Assembly: GCA_946887295.1 (NCBI GenBank)
Contig: CAMPKP010000093.1
Coordinates: forward strand, 1 to 13,542
Length of the DNA stretch: 13,542 nucleotides
From: an uncultured Gemmatimonadota bacterium
Lineage (GTDB): Bacteria; Gemmatimonadota; Gemmatimonadetes; Gemmatimonadales; GWC2-71-9
Direction: 5' to 3'
In this document: positions 7,500 through 13,542 of the stretch, piece by piece
How positions within the stretch are numbered: the first letter of the stretch is position 1
Layout: every line of letters begins with the position of its first letter
The notes under the pieces: generated by a model
Database searches by the model: none
What the model was told of the DNA's origin: nothing
The model's input: only the letters and a program-made list of their open reading frames with translations
Made by a program: the position numbers and the translations under genes

Positions 7500-7505
7500 T
7501 ATTAT
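7500..7505 (+). promoter_or_regulatory. -10-like TATTAT for the + strand GT4 gene at 7515
   Basis: TATTAT ends 9 nt before ATG 7515, placing the predicted transcript start at or within a few bases of the start codon. It overlaps the minus-strand TATAAT by five bases, making the 20-nt gap a two-way promoter. Any -35 element must lie inside the opposite gene; none is clear. Confidence 0.5.
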
Positions 7506-7506
7506 A
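7501..7506 (-). promoter_or_regulatory. Perfect -10 box TATAAT for the minus-strand gene at 7494
   Basis: On the minus strand this is an exact TATAAT, 6 nt before ATG 7494. At normal -10 to +1 distance transcription would begin at the A of the ATG, leaving no leader and no ribosome site. It is the most AT-rich point in this part of the window. Confidence 0.55.
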
Positions 7507-7514
7507 GCTCACCG

Positions 7515-8606
7515 ATGCGTATAGCCCTGCTGACATCCGCCAACGGCTGGCGCGGCTCGGGATCGAGCTACGCGAAGCTGGCGCGGGGCCTCGGCGAGCG
7601 CGGCCACCTGGGGCACCTGGTGACCGCGGCGCCCCGCCTCACGTCGCGGCTCCAGGCGATGGACCTTCCGGTGACCGAGATCCCGGGGCGGAACACCGGA
7701 CCGCGCGAAGTGTGGGCGCTGGTCCGCGTGCTCCGGCGGCTCGAGGCGGATGCACTGGTGGTGGATACTCCCCGCGACGTGCGCCTCGCCGCCTACGCCA
7801 CCCTGGTGCATCGCGCGCGCATCGTCTACCGCTACAACCTGAACTACCGCCGCCCCCGCAACGACCTGATGGACCGCGCCTATCTCAAGCGGGTCTCGGC
7901 GTGCGTCTACCAGTCGCGATACATCCAGGACGACGCGATGGCTCACGCGCCCTGGATGCGGCGGATACCCGGCTTCCGGATTCCCAACGGCTACGATCTC
8001 GAGCGGTACGCTCCCCGGCCCGAGGCGGGCCGCGCCTTCCGCGAGCGCTACCGGATCGGCGGTGACGCGCGGGTGGTGCTCACCACCGCGAAGCTCACCC
8101 GCAACAAGGGCCACGAGGTGGCGATCGTCGCGCTGGGGCGGCTCAACAACTCGGGCACGCCGCTGATCTATCTGGTCTGCGGCGACGGCGGCAGGGAGGC
8201 CGAGCTCCGGGATCTGGCCCGGTCGGTGCGGCTGCCCGCGGTGTTCACCGGCCTGCTGGATCCGGGGGAGATCGTCGCGGCGCTCGCCGCGGCGGACGTC
8301 GTGGTGCATCCCTCCCTGAACGAGATCTTCCCCAACGCGGTCGGCGAGGCGATGGCCTGCGGCCGCGCCGTGGTGGCGGCCGACGCGGGCGGCACCGGCG
8401 AGCTGCTCGGCCGCGACGGGGATGCCGGCGTCCTGGTGCCGGCCGGCGATTCCGGCGCGCTGGCGGACGCGGTGGAGGAGCTGCTGGCCGACCCCGGCCG
8501 CCGCGACCGGCTGGGCGCGGCCGCCCGGCGGCGGATCGAGTCCGAGTTCCCGCTCGAGCGGATGATCGACCGCTACGAGGCCGCGCTGCTCGCGGTCACT
8601 GAGTAG
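7515..8606 (+). CDS. GT4-family glycosyltransferase
   Basis: The 363-residue product has the full GT4 layout. The N-terminal strand and loop is MRIALLTSANGWRGSGSSYAK cut into a helix near 20; IPNGYDLERYAP (156-167) marks the interdomain linker; LTTAKLTRNKGHEVAIVAL (189-207) holds the conserved Lys; LVCGDGG follows at 220-226. The E-x7-E pair is Glu270 and Glu278 in NEIFPNAVGEAMACGRAVVA, and GGTGELL (292-298) closes the donor site. It transfers an unknown sugar to a lipid-linked or surface glycan in the cytoplasm. It is divergent from the CgeB-like gene over 20 nt, and another GT4 gene follows 9 nt after its TAG stop. The start ATG 7515 is fixed by the very short divergent gap. Confidence 0.92.
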   Translation: MRIALLTSANGWRGSGSSYAKLARGLGERGHLGHLVTAAPRLTSRLQAMDLPVTEIPGRNTGPREVWALVRVLRRLEADALVVDTPRDVRLAAYATLVHRARIVYRYNLNYRRPRNDLMDRAYLKRVSACVYQSRYIQDDAMAHAPWMRRIPGFRIPNGYDLERYAPRPEAGRAFRERYRIGGDARVVLTTAKLTRNKGHEVAIVALGRLNNSGTPLIYLVCGDGGREAELRDLARSVRLPAVFTGLLDPGEIVAALAAADVVVHPSLNEIFPNAVGEAMACGRAVVAADAGGTGELLGRDGDAGVLVPAGDSGALADAVEELLADPGRRDRLGAAARRRIESEFPLERMIDRYEAALLAVTE

Positions 8607-8609
8607 ATT
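8604..8609 (+). promoter_or_regulatory. Possible internal -10 box TAGATT over a stop codon
   Basis: TAGATT begins with the TAG stop of the preceding gene and ends 6 nt before ATG 8616. It repeats the hexamer at 4520-4525. It could allow the 8616 gene to be transcribed separately; chance arising from the stop codon is a real alternative. Confidence 0.3.
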
Positions 8610-8615
8610 AGCGGG

Positions 8616-9812
8616 ATGGCGCCGCAGCTCCTGCTCACCTACGACTTCCCGCCGATCGGTGGCGGCATAGCTCGATGGATGGCGGAGCTGGCCAAGCGCT
8701 ATCCGCCCGGCTCCCTGGTCGTCTCCACCGGCCAGCATCCGGACGCTCCCGACGTCGACGCCGGCTTTCCCAACCGGGTGGATCGCCTGCCGCTCCCCGC
8801 ACGGCGCCTGCGAAGCCTGCAGGGCCTTCTCTACTGGTCCCGCCGCGCCGCCGTGCTCACCCGCGAGTGCGGCGTCGAGTTCATCTGGTGCGGCAACATG
8901 AAGCCCGCCGCCTATCCGGCCAAATGGACCATGGAGCGGCTCGGCACGCCGTTCGGCGTGCTGCTGCATGGCGGCGACCTGCTCATTCTCCAGCACCAGG
9001 TCCACCAGTCGGTACTCAAGCGGCGAACGGCGCGCGCGCTGCTCTCGTCCGCGGCGGTGCTCGTGGCCAACAGCCAGTGGACCCGGGACCGATGTCTCGC
9101 CCTGCTGAGCGAGCTGGAGATCGAGCCGGCCGAGGGCCAGGTGCAGGTCGTGCCGCTGGGCGCCGACCACGTCTTCTTTCGCCCGGGCGTGGATACCTCG
9201 GCCGTGCGCGAGCGCTACCGGCTCGGCGAGGGCCGCTGGCTTCTCTCGGTCGCCCGCCTGGCGCGTCACAAGGGCATCGACACCGTGCTCCATGCGCTCG
9301 CCCAGCTGCGGGACCGGTATCCCGACCTGCGATATGCCGTGGTCGGAACCGGTGAGGAACAGGTCCGGCTGGGGGAGGAAGCCCGCCAGCTGGGCCTGGG
9401 CGACCGGGTGCGGTTCCTGTCCCACGTCCCGGACCGCGATCTGCCGGCGATCTACAACTGCGCCGAAGTGTATCTCGGCGTGTCGCGGCTGATGGAGCAG
9501 CGGGTCGAAGGATTCGGGATCTCGATCGCGGAGGCGTCGGCCTGCGGCCTTCCGGTGATCGCGGGCCGCAGCGGCGGCATACCCGAGGCGGTGCGGGACG
9601 GCGACACCGGCCTGCTGGTGGACGCCGAGCGCCCCGAGGCGGTGAGCGACGCGCTCCGACTCCTGCTCGACGACCCGGCGCTCCGCGCCAGGCTCGGCCG
9701 GGCCGCGCGCCGGTCGGTGGAGACGTACTACAACTGGGACCGCGTCGCGCGAGACCTCGCCCGGATCGGGCACGGATTCGCGGGTGCGGTGGCGCGGGAG
9801 GCGGTGTCCTGA
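8616..9812 (+). CDS. GT4-family glycosyltransferase, PimB-like
   Basis: This 398-residue protein resembles GT4 enzymes of the PimB/mannosyltransferase type. The N-terminus LLLTYDFPPIGGGIARWMAEL (5-25, split at the glycine loop) has the DFPP-x-GGG-x-AR signature common in that subgroup. VLLHGGDLL (115-123) is the acceptor-side segment, VVPLGAD (178-184) the linker, and LLSVARLARHKGIDTVLHAL (209-228) the donor phosphate region. The E-x7-E motif is Glu298 and Glu306 in VEGFGISIAEASACGLPVIA. The PimB resemblance hints at a hexose transfer such as mannose, but this is inference. It starts 9 nt after the preceding stop, and its own TGA shares one base with the ATG of the methyltransferase gene, so the pair is translationally coupled. 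Confidence 0.92.
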   Translation: MAPQLLLTYDFPPIGGGIARWMAELAKRYPPGSLVVSTGQHPDAPDVDAGFPNRVDRLPLPARRLRSLQGLLYWSRRAAVLTRECGVEFIWCGNMKPAAYPAKWTMERLGTPFGVLLHGGDLLILQHQVHQSVLKRRTARALLSSAAVLVANSQWTRDRCLALLSELEIEPAEGQVQVVPLGADHVFFRPGVDTSAVRERYRLGEGRWLLSVARLARHKGIDTVLHALAQLRDRYPDLRYAVVGTGEEQVRLGEEARQLGLGDRVRFLSHVPDRDLPAIYNCAEVYLGVSRLMEQRVEGFGISIAEASACGLPVIAGRSGGIPEAVRDGDTGLLVDAERPEAVSDALRLLLDDPALRARLGRAARRSVETYYNWDRVARDLARIGHGFAGAVAREAVS

Positions 9813-10465
9813 TGGTTCACATGCTCGCGCGTCCCGCCGCGGCCGACGAGTACGACAGCCAGTATCGCGCCTGGCTGGAGCAGCACGGCCCGCGCGCGCT
9901 CGATCTCGACTGGCGGCTCACCCACCTGGAGTGGCGGCAGCGCGTGCTCCTTCGCCGCTACCCTCCCGAGTCGAAGCGGGTGCTGGACTTCGGTTGCATG
10001 GACGGGGTGTTCACGCTGCGGCTCCAGCAGATGGGCGCCGAGGCGGTGGGATACGACATCTCGCCCGCGGCCATCGCCCAGGCCAAGCAGTTTCGCGGGA
10101 CCGCCGCGCGGCCGGTGTTCACGACGGTGGCGCCGGGGCCGGGCCAGTTCGACCTGATCTACTGCAGCGAGGCGCTGGAGAACGTCGGGGACGACTCGGC
10201 GCTGGTGGGCGAGCTGGTCGGCTATCTCGCGCCCGGCGGCTCGGTGGTGGGCACCACGCCGATCGGCGAGGACGCCGACGATCCATCCAGGCGGGGCATC
10301 TACGACCAGGCCCAGCTCAAGCGTGCGCTCTCACCCTACGGCCGGGTCCACGTCTTTCGCTACGCGCGCCGCCCGGTGCGCGACCGCCTGCCGTTCCGCA
10401 AGACCAAGGGCGGAAGGCTCTTCCTGTTCCAGGTCACGCCGCCGAATCCTCCGGGCGCACGCTGA
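9812..10465 (+). CDS. Class I SAM-dependent methyltransferase
   Basis: The 217-residue product has a class I methyltransferase core. Motif I is VLDFGCMDGVF (57-67), where the usual G-x-G-x-G loop reads G-C-M-D-G; motif II is the acidic GYDIS (80-84); the segment FDLIYCSEALENV (113-125) corresponds to motif IV; and LAPGGSVVGTTP (139-150) is the following strand. It most likely methylates a sugar or terminal group of the glycan made by the preceding enzymes, as judged from position only. ATG 9812 overlaps the preceding TGA by one base, which indicates coupling; ATG 9821 is an in-frame alternative. The 3' end overlaps the minus-strand phospholipase gene by 32 bases. Confidence 0.88.
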   Translation: MVHMLARPAAADEYDSQYRAWLEQHGPRALDLDWRLTHLEWRQRVLLRRYPPESKRVLDFGCMDGVFTLRLQQMGAEAVGYDISPAAIAQAKQFRGTAARPVFTTVAPGPGQFDLIYCSEALENVGDDSALVGELVGYLAPGGSVVGTTPIGEDADDPSRRGIYDQAQLKRALSPYGRVHVFRYARRPVRDRLPFRKTKGGRLFLFQVTPPNPPGAR

Positions 10466-11495
10466 TCGCGTAGGTCGGACAGTTCAGCACGTACGCCCCG
10501 TCGATCGGCGACCAGGTCTGGACCGGGCTGTGCACCTCGGCCTTTCCCCGCGCGTCGAGCCGGAAGACCTTGGGCGCCTGCACCACGCAGGCGCCGCAGC
10601 CCACGCAGCGCTCGTCGTCCACCAGCACCCGCAGCTTTCGGGTGGGATGCATCCCGCGCGGCACCGTGTCCAGCCGCCCGCCCATGCCCTCGAGCGTCTG
10701 CGCCGTCGCGCGGTAGCCGGCCTCGAGCAGCTCCTCGTTGCGGTCGAACGCGAACATGGAGATGTGCTCCACCCGGGGCTGCACCAGGATCAGCGGCGGG
10801 CCCTGCCACTCGCGCAGCTGGGCCTCGATCTGGGTCTGCATCACGATCTCCAGCCCGCGGATGTAGGTGGCGGCGAAGCCCTCGGTCTCGTGGGACGAGC
10901 GCACGATGCTGGTGGCGGCCACGTTGACGGCGACGATCGGGCCGCTCCCCAGCGACGCCGCGAGGCGCACCGGCAGATTCTCCACCACCGCGCCGTCCAC
11001 GTACGCCCGGCCGTTGATGGAGCGCGGCGGGAAGATTCCGGGCAGGGCGCAGGACGCGACCACCGCGTCGGCCACCTTCGCGTCGAGCAGCCCGGGAAGG
11101 CCCCACATCACCTGGATGCCGGAATGGAGATCGACGGTGTTGACCAGCAGCCGCCGGGAGAGGTCGCGGAAGGTGATGTCGCCGATCAGGCTCTTGACCA
11201 GGAACTCGAGCGGCTCGCGGCGGTAGAGGGCGGGCGCCATGAGGCGGCGAAGGGCGACGTCCGCGTGGGCCACCTGGAAGATGTCGCGTCGGCGCACCCC
11301 GCGCGCCCGCTCCTCCATCTGTCGGAGCGGCACTCCCGCAGCCCACGCCGCGCCGATGAGCGAGCCGATGCTCGATCCCACCACCACGCTCGGCACCAGC
11401 CCCCGCTCCTCGAGGGCGCGGAGCACACCGATGTGGGCGAGCCCCTTGAGGCCGCCGCCACTGAGCACCAGGGTGAAGGGTCGGTCCGGGTTCAC
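10434..11495 (-). CDS. Patatin-like phospholipase with C-terminal [4Fe-4S] ferredoxin domain
   Basis: The 353-residue product joins two domains in one uninterrupted frame. Residues 7-270 are a patatin-like hydrolase: oxyanion loop GGGLKG at 13-18, nucleophile elbow GSSIG at 40-44 with Ser42, and catalytic Asp167 in YVDGA. The dyad is complete, so acyl-hydrolase activity on lipids is expected. Residues 282-353 are a single-cluster ferredoxin: Cys297, Cys300 and Cys303 in CVGCGAC, with the fourth ligand Cys339 in NCPTYAI. I chose GTG 11495, just before the first conserved strand; an in-frame GTG at 11576 would add 27 residues, and no ribosome site is clear at either. ATG 10652 (Met282) could start a separate ferredoxin of 72 residues. 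It is a minus-strand gene of its own, divergent from the aminotransferase, with no signal peptide. Confidence 0.88.
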   Translation of the reverse strand: MNPDRPFTLVLSGGGLKGLAHIGVLRALEERGLVPSVVVGSSIGSLIGAAWAAGVPLRQMEERARGVRRRDIFQVAHADVALRRLMAPALYRREPLEFLVKSLIGDITFRDLSRRLLVNTVDLHSGIQVMWGLPGLLDAKVADAVVASCALPGIFPPRSINGRAYVDGAVVENLPVRLAASLGSGPIVAVNVAATSIVRSSHETEGFAATYIRGLEIVMQTQIEAQLREWQGPPLILVQPRVEHISMFAFDRNEELLEAGYRATAQTLEGMGGRLDTVPRGMHPTRKLRVLVDDERCVGCGACVVQAPKVFRLDARGKAEVHSPVQTWSPIDGAYVLNCPTYAISVRPEDSAA

Positions 11496-11770
11496 TCGCT
11501 TGCCCGGGTTCGGGTTGCCTGCGTAACGTACCCCGGGAGAATTTGCAAGAATCGTGCGCCGGGCGCCGTAACACACGACGGTGCAACCCGGTGCGCGGTT
11601 CCCACCTGTTTGGGTAACCCACGTCACGGGATCGTCATGGCTCCAGGGCCTGCGGGACCTCCGGACGGCGTGCCTGCCGGCGCCGGCTGGCCGGTATCCG
11701 GTCGGAACCGACACACCGGGCGCCGCGTGCTGAGCCGTCGCGGCGGACCTGCGACGGCAGCCGGGGCCGC
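11496..11770. other. Gene-free divergent region between phospholipase and aminotransferase
   Basis: This is the longest gene-free stretch, 275 nt, and must hold the promoters of two divergent genes. A short AT-richer patch lies at 11540-11551 with a TTGCAA palindrome at 11543-11548. On the minus strand TTGCAA is followed 17 nt on by TACGCA and 12 nt on by TACGTT, both poor -10 matches. A 45-codon frame at 11638-11774 starts at ATG after a GGGA and ends by overlapping the next start as GTGA; its protein shows no recognisable motif. Confidence 0.5.
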
Positions 11771-12943
11771 GTGAGCTCGCCGTTCGCGCTTCATGCGTCA
11801 CGGGGCTACGACGTGGACGCCCTGCGGGCGGCCGAGTTTCCCTGGACCGCGGAGACGATCTACCTCAACAACGCGAGCATCGGCCCGCTGCCGGAGCGCA
11901 CCCGGCTCGCGCTGAACGAGTTCAACCGCAGGCGCGCGGCGCCGCACACCCTGCCCGATCGGGAGCTGTTCGCCATGCTCGCCGACACCCGCGGCAAGCT
12001 CGCCCGGCTGGTCGGAGCGGCCCCGGAGGAGATCGGGCTCACCGTCAACACCGGCTTCGGGATCGGCATGGCGGCACGGGCGCTGCCGCTAGAGCCCGGC
12101 GACATCGTCCTGGTGAGCGACAAGGAGTTCCCCGCGAACGTCTATCCCTGGCTCCGGCTCGGGGACCGCGGCGTCGCGATGGAGCTGGTGCCGACCACTC
12201 CGGAGGGGTGGCCCGACGAGGCGCGGCTCCTCGAGCGGCTCCAGGACCCCCGAGTGCGCGCGCTCGCCGTATCGCTGGTGCAGTTCAGCAACGGGTACCT
12301 GGTGGACCTCGACCGGCTTTCCAGGGCCACCCGGGAGACCGGCGCGTTCCTGGTGGTGGATGCGATCCAGGGGATCGGACAGCTGCCGGTGGACCTCTCG
12401 CGCACGCCGGTGGACGTGCTGGCCTGCGGCGGGCAGAAGTGGCTGCTCTCGCCCTGGGGCTCGGGATTCGTCTACGTCCGCCGCGATCTGATCGCGGCGC
12501 TCGATCCGGCCATCACCGGGTGGCTCTCCTTCGAGGGTACCGACGATCTCACTCGTCTGACACGGTACGACGACACCCTGCGCGCCGACGCCCGCCGCTT
12601 CGAGCTGATGACGCTCCCGTATCAGGACTTCGCCGGACTCAATTCCTCGCTCGAGCTGCTCCTCGGGCTCGGTGTGGAGAGCATCGAGGAGCACCTGCGC
12701 ACGCTCCACGCGCCGGTGGTCCACTGGGCGGAGCGCAGCGGGGCGCGAATCGCTTCGCCCCGGGGCGCGAGCGCGTCGGGAATACTCTGCGTCGAGCCGA
12801 GCGACGTGCAGGAGGCGCACCGCCGGCTCAAGGCGGCCCGCATCGTCTGCAGCCTTCGCGAGGGTGCCCTCCGGTTCAGTCCCCACTGCTACAACACCGT
12901 CGCGGAGATGGAGCGGGTCGCCCACGTGCTCGGCACCGGCTGA
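11771..12943 (+). CDS. Class V PLP-dependent aminotransferase family enzyme
   Basis: The 390-residue product is a fold-type I PLP enzyme of the class V aminotransferase family, which includes cysteine desulfurases and isopenicillin N epimerase-like proteins. Visible marks are IYLNNASIGPLP (30-41) at the N-terminus, FLVVDAIQGIGQLPVDL (193-209) with Asp197 for the pyridine nitrogen, and ACGGQKWLLSPWGSGFVYV (218-236), where Lys223 should form the Schiff base with PLP. The C-terminal LREGALRFSPHCYNT (362-376) carries the conserved Arg-x-Ser-x-H-x-YNT segment. No active-site Cys loop diagnostic of a cysteine desulfurase is evident, so desulfuration is not claimed. GTG 11771 is the first start codon after the upstream stop in this frame. 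A glycosyltransferase gene follows three bases later, so a role in amino-sugar or glycan modification is possible but unproven. Confidence 0.88.
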   Translation: MSSPFALHASRGYDVDALRAAEFPWTAETIYLNNASIGPLPERTRLALNEFNRRRAAPHTLPDRELFAMLADTRGKLARLVGAAPEEIGLTVNTGFGIGMAARALPLEPGDIVLVSDKEFPANVYPWLRLGDRGVAMELVPTTPEGWPDEARLLERLQDPRVRALAVSLVQFSNGYLVDLDRLSRATRETGAFLVVDAIQGIGQLPVDLSRTPVDVLACGGQKWLLSPWGSGFVYVRRDLIAALDPAITGWLSFEGTDDLTRLTRYDDTLRADARRFELMTLPYQDFAGLNSSLELLLGLGVESIEEHLRTLHAPVVHWAERSGARIASPRGASASGILCVEPSDVQEAHRRLKAARIVCSLREGALRFSPHCYNTVAEMERVAHVLGTG

Positions 12944-12946
12944 AGG

Positions 12947-13542
12947 ATGCGGGTGGCTTTCCTCACGGCGCTCTTTCCCGTCCTCTCCGACATTCCATTC
13001 CTGAATCAGGTCGTCGGACTCATCGAGCGGGGCCACCAGGTCGACGTGTACGCCGACGCTCCCCAGCCCGGAGGGCCTTTCCATCCCGACGTGGAGCGGC
13101 TCGGGCTCCAGTCGCTGACCCGGTACCCCCGGCGGTGGCCCGCCGCTCGAGCCGAGCGGTGGCGCGCGGCCGCGGGTGTGGTGCTCGCCCACCGGGGCGT
13201 GGAGCGCCGGGCGCTGCTCCGTGCCCTCGACCCGTCGCTGTTCTGGCGCCGGGCCTGGACCCTGGACCAGCTTCGCCGCACCGAGCGGTTCCTCCCGGTC
13301 CGACCCTATGACATCTCCTACTGCGCGTTCGGAATGGACGCGCCGCACGCGCTCCGGCTCCGCCGCCTCGGCGTGCTGGGCGGCGAGCTGGTGGTGGCCT
13401 TCCGGGGCGCCGATACGACGAAGTACGTTGCTCGGAGGGGTCCCCGGGTCTATGCGGGGACCTTCCGCCAGGCCCGGCTCCTGCTGCCGGTATGCGACTT
13501 TCTTGCCCGCCGCCTGGTCGAGCTGGGTGCGCCGCCCGACCG
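12947..13542 (+). CDS. GT4-like glycosyltransferase, WcaL-like N-terminal part; 3' end outside window
   Basis: The frame is open from ATG 12947 to the window end, giving 198 residues with no stop. The N-terminus MRVAFLTALFPVLSDIPFLN followed by QVVGLIERGHQVDVYAD matches the N-terminal domain of WcaL/colanic-acid-type GT4 glycosyltransferases. YDISYCAFGMDAP (121-133) and ELVVAFRGADTTKYV (147-161) correspond to the segments that in relatives read as HCHFG and FHGYD, so here Ala and Arg replace His at these points. The C-terminal donor-binding domain with E-x7-E is beyond the edge, so activity cannot be judged. The gene starts three bases after the aminotransferase stop, with AGG directly before ATG, which suggests re-initiation or coupling. 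Confidence 0.82.
   Translation, partial: MRVAFLTALFPVLSDIPFLNQVVGLIERGHQVDVYADAPQPGGPFHPDVERLGLQSLTRYPRRWPAARAERWRAAAGVVLAHRGVERRALLRALDPSLFWRRAWTLDQLRRTERFLPVRPYDISYCAFGMDAPHALRLRRLGVLGGELVVAFRGADTTKYVARRGPRVYAGTFRQARLLLPVCDFLARRLVELGAPPD

Noticed and set aside
7495..7536. N-terminal extension of the minus-strand CgeB-like gene to 7536
   Set aside because: It would run over the start of the divergent GT4 gene and across the TATAAT box; the conserved protein begins at MRVVVLGAGG.
7509..9773. 754-residue minus-strand frame opposite two GT4 genes
   Set aside because: Both + genes carry complete GT4 motifs; the antisense product has shadow-type composition.
11520..11548. TTGCAA plus TACGCA as the phospholipase promoter
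   Set aside because: The spacing of 17 is right, but TACGCA shares only two bases with TATAAT, and TTGCAA is palindromic and so not directional. Mentioned but not called.
12208..13311. + strand frame overlapping the aminotransferase and the last gene
   Set aside because: Arg/Pro/Gly-rich shadow frame without motifs; two well-supported genes occupy the same bases.
1..13542. tRNA, rRNA, CRISPR arrays, insertion sequences, defence genes
   Set aside because: No cloverleaf, repeat-spacer array, transposase, integrase or known defence domain was seen on either strand.

Overview
The window is a very GC-rich stretch of bacterial DNA that is almost entirely coding; third codon positions are nearly always G or C. 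It looks like part of a cell-surface glycan locus, and it opens and closes inside genes. Taxonomy is inferred from gene content only. A PorX-type PglZ/alkaline-phosphatase regulator, high GC, and TANNNT boxes set directly before start codons would fit a Gemmatimonadota-like organism, but no marker gene here proves this.

Left part (1-3428, all + strand): the C-terminal end of a PglZ-domain protein, two bases before an MsbA-like exporter that fuses membrane and ATPase domains, then a CgeB-like glycosyltransferase. A 22-bp perfect inverted repeat (3471-3533) lies in the gap that separates this block from an opposing gene.

Middle part (3569-10465): a dense run of glycosyltransferases that changes strand four times. 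It holds four GT4-type enzymes, one GT2-type enzyme and a second CgeB-like enzyme, and ends in a SAM-dependent methyltransferase whose start overlaps the preceding stop by one base. The two minus-strand genes are single-gene units. Each faces a + strand gene across a divergent gap of only 20-31 nt, and that gap carries -10-like hexamers so close to the start codons that leaderless transcripts are likely.

Right part (10434-13542): a minus-strand patatin-like phospholipase carrying a C-terminal [4Fe-4S] ferredoxin domain, which is an unusual combination. A 275-nt gene-free region follows, then a class V PLP-dependent aminotransferase and, three bases later, a further GT4-like glycosyltransferase cut by the window edge.

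Together these are eight glycosyltransferases, a lipid/glycan exporter and a methyltransferase. This suggests assembly, decoration and export of a lipid-linked surface polysaccharide or lipooligosaccharide. No flippase of the Wzx type, Wzy polymerase, priming glycosyltransferase or nucleotide-sugar synthesis gene is present, so these steps must be encoded elsewhere or outside the window. No tRNA, rRNA, CRISPR array or insertion sequence was seen. The least expected items are the patatin-ferredoxin fusion, the set of leaderless-type promoters, and the hairpin at 3471-3533.
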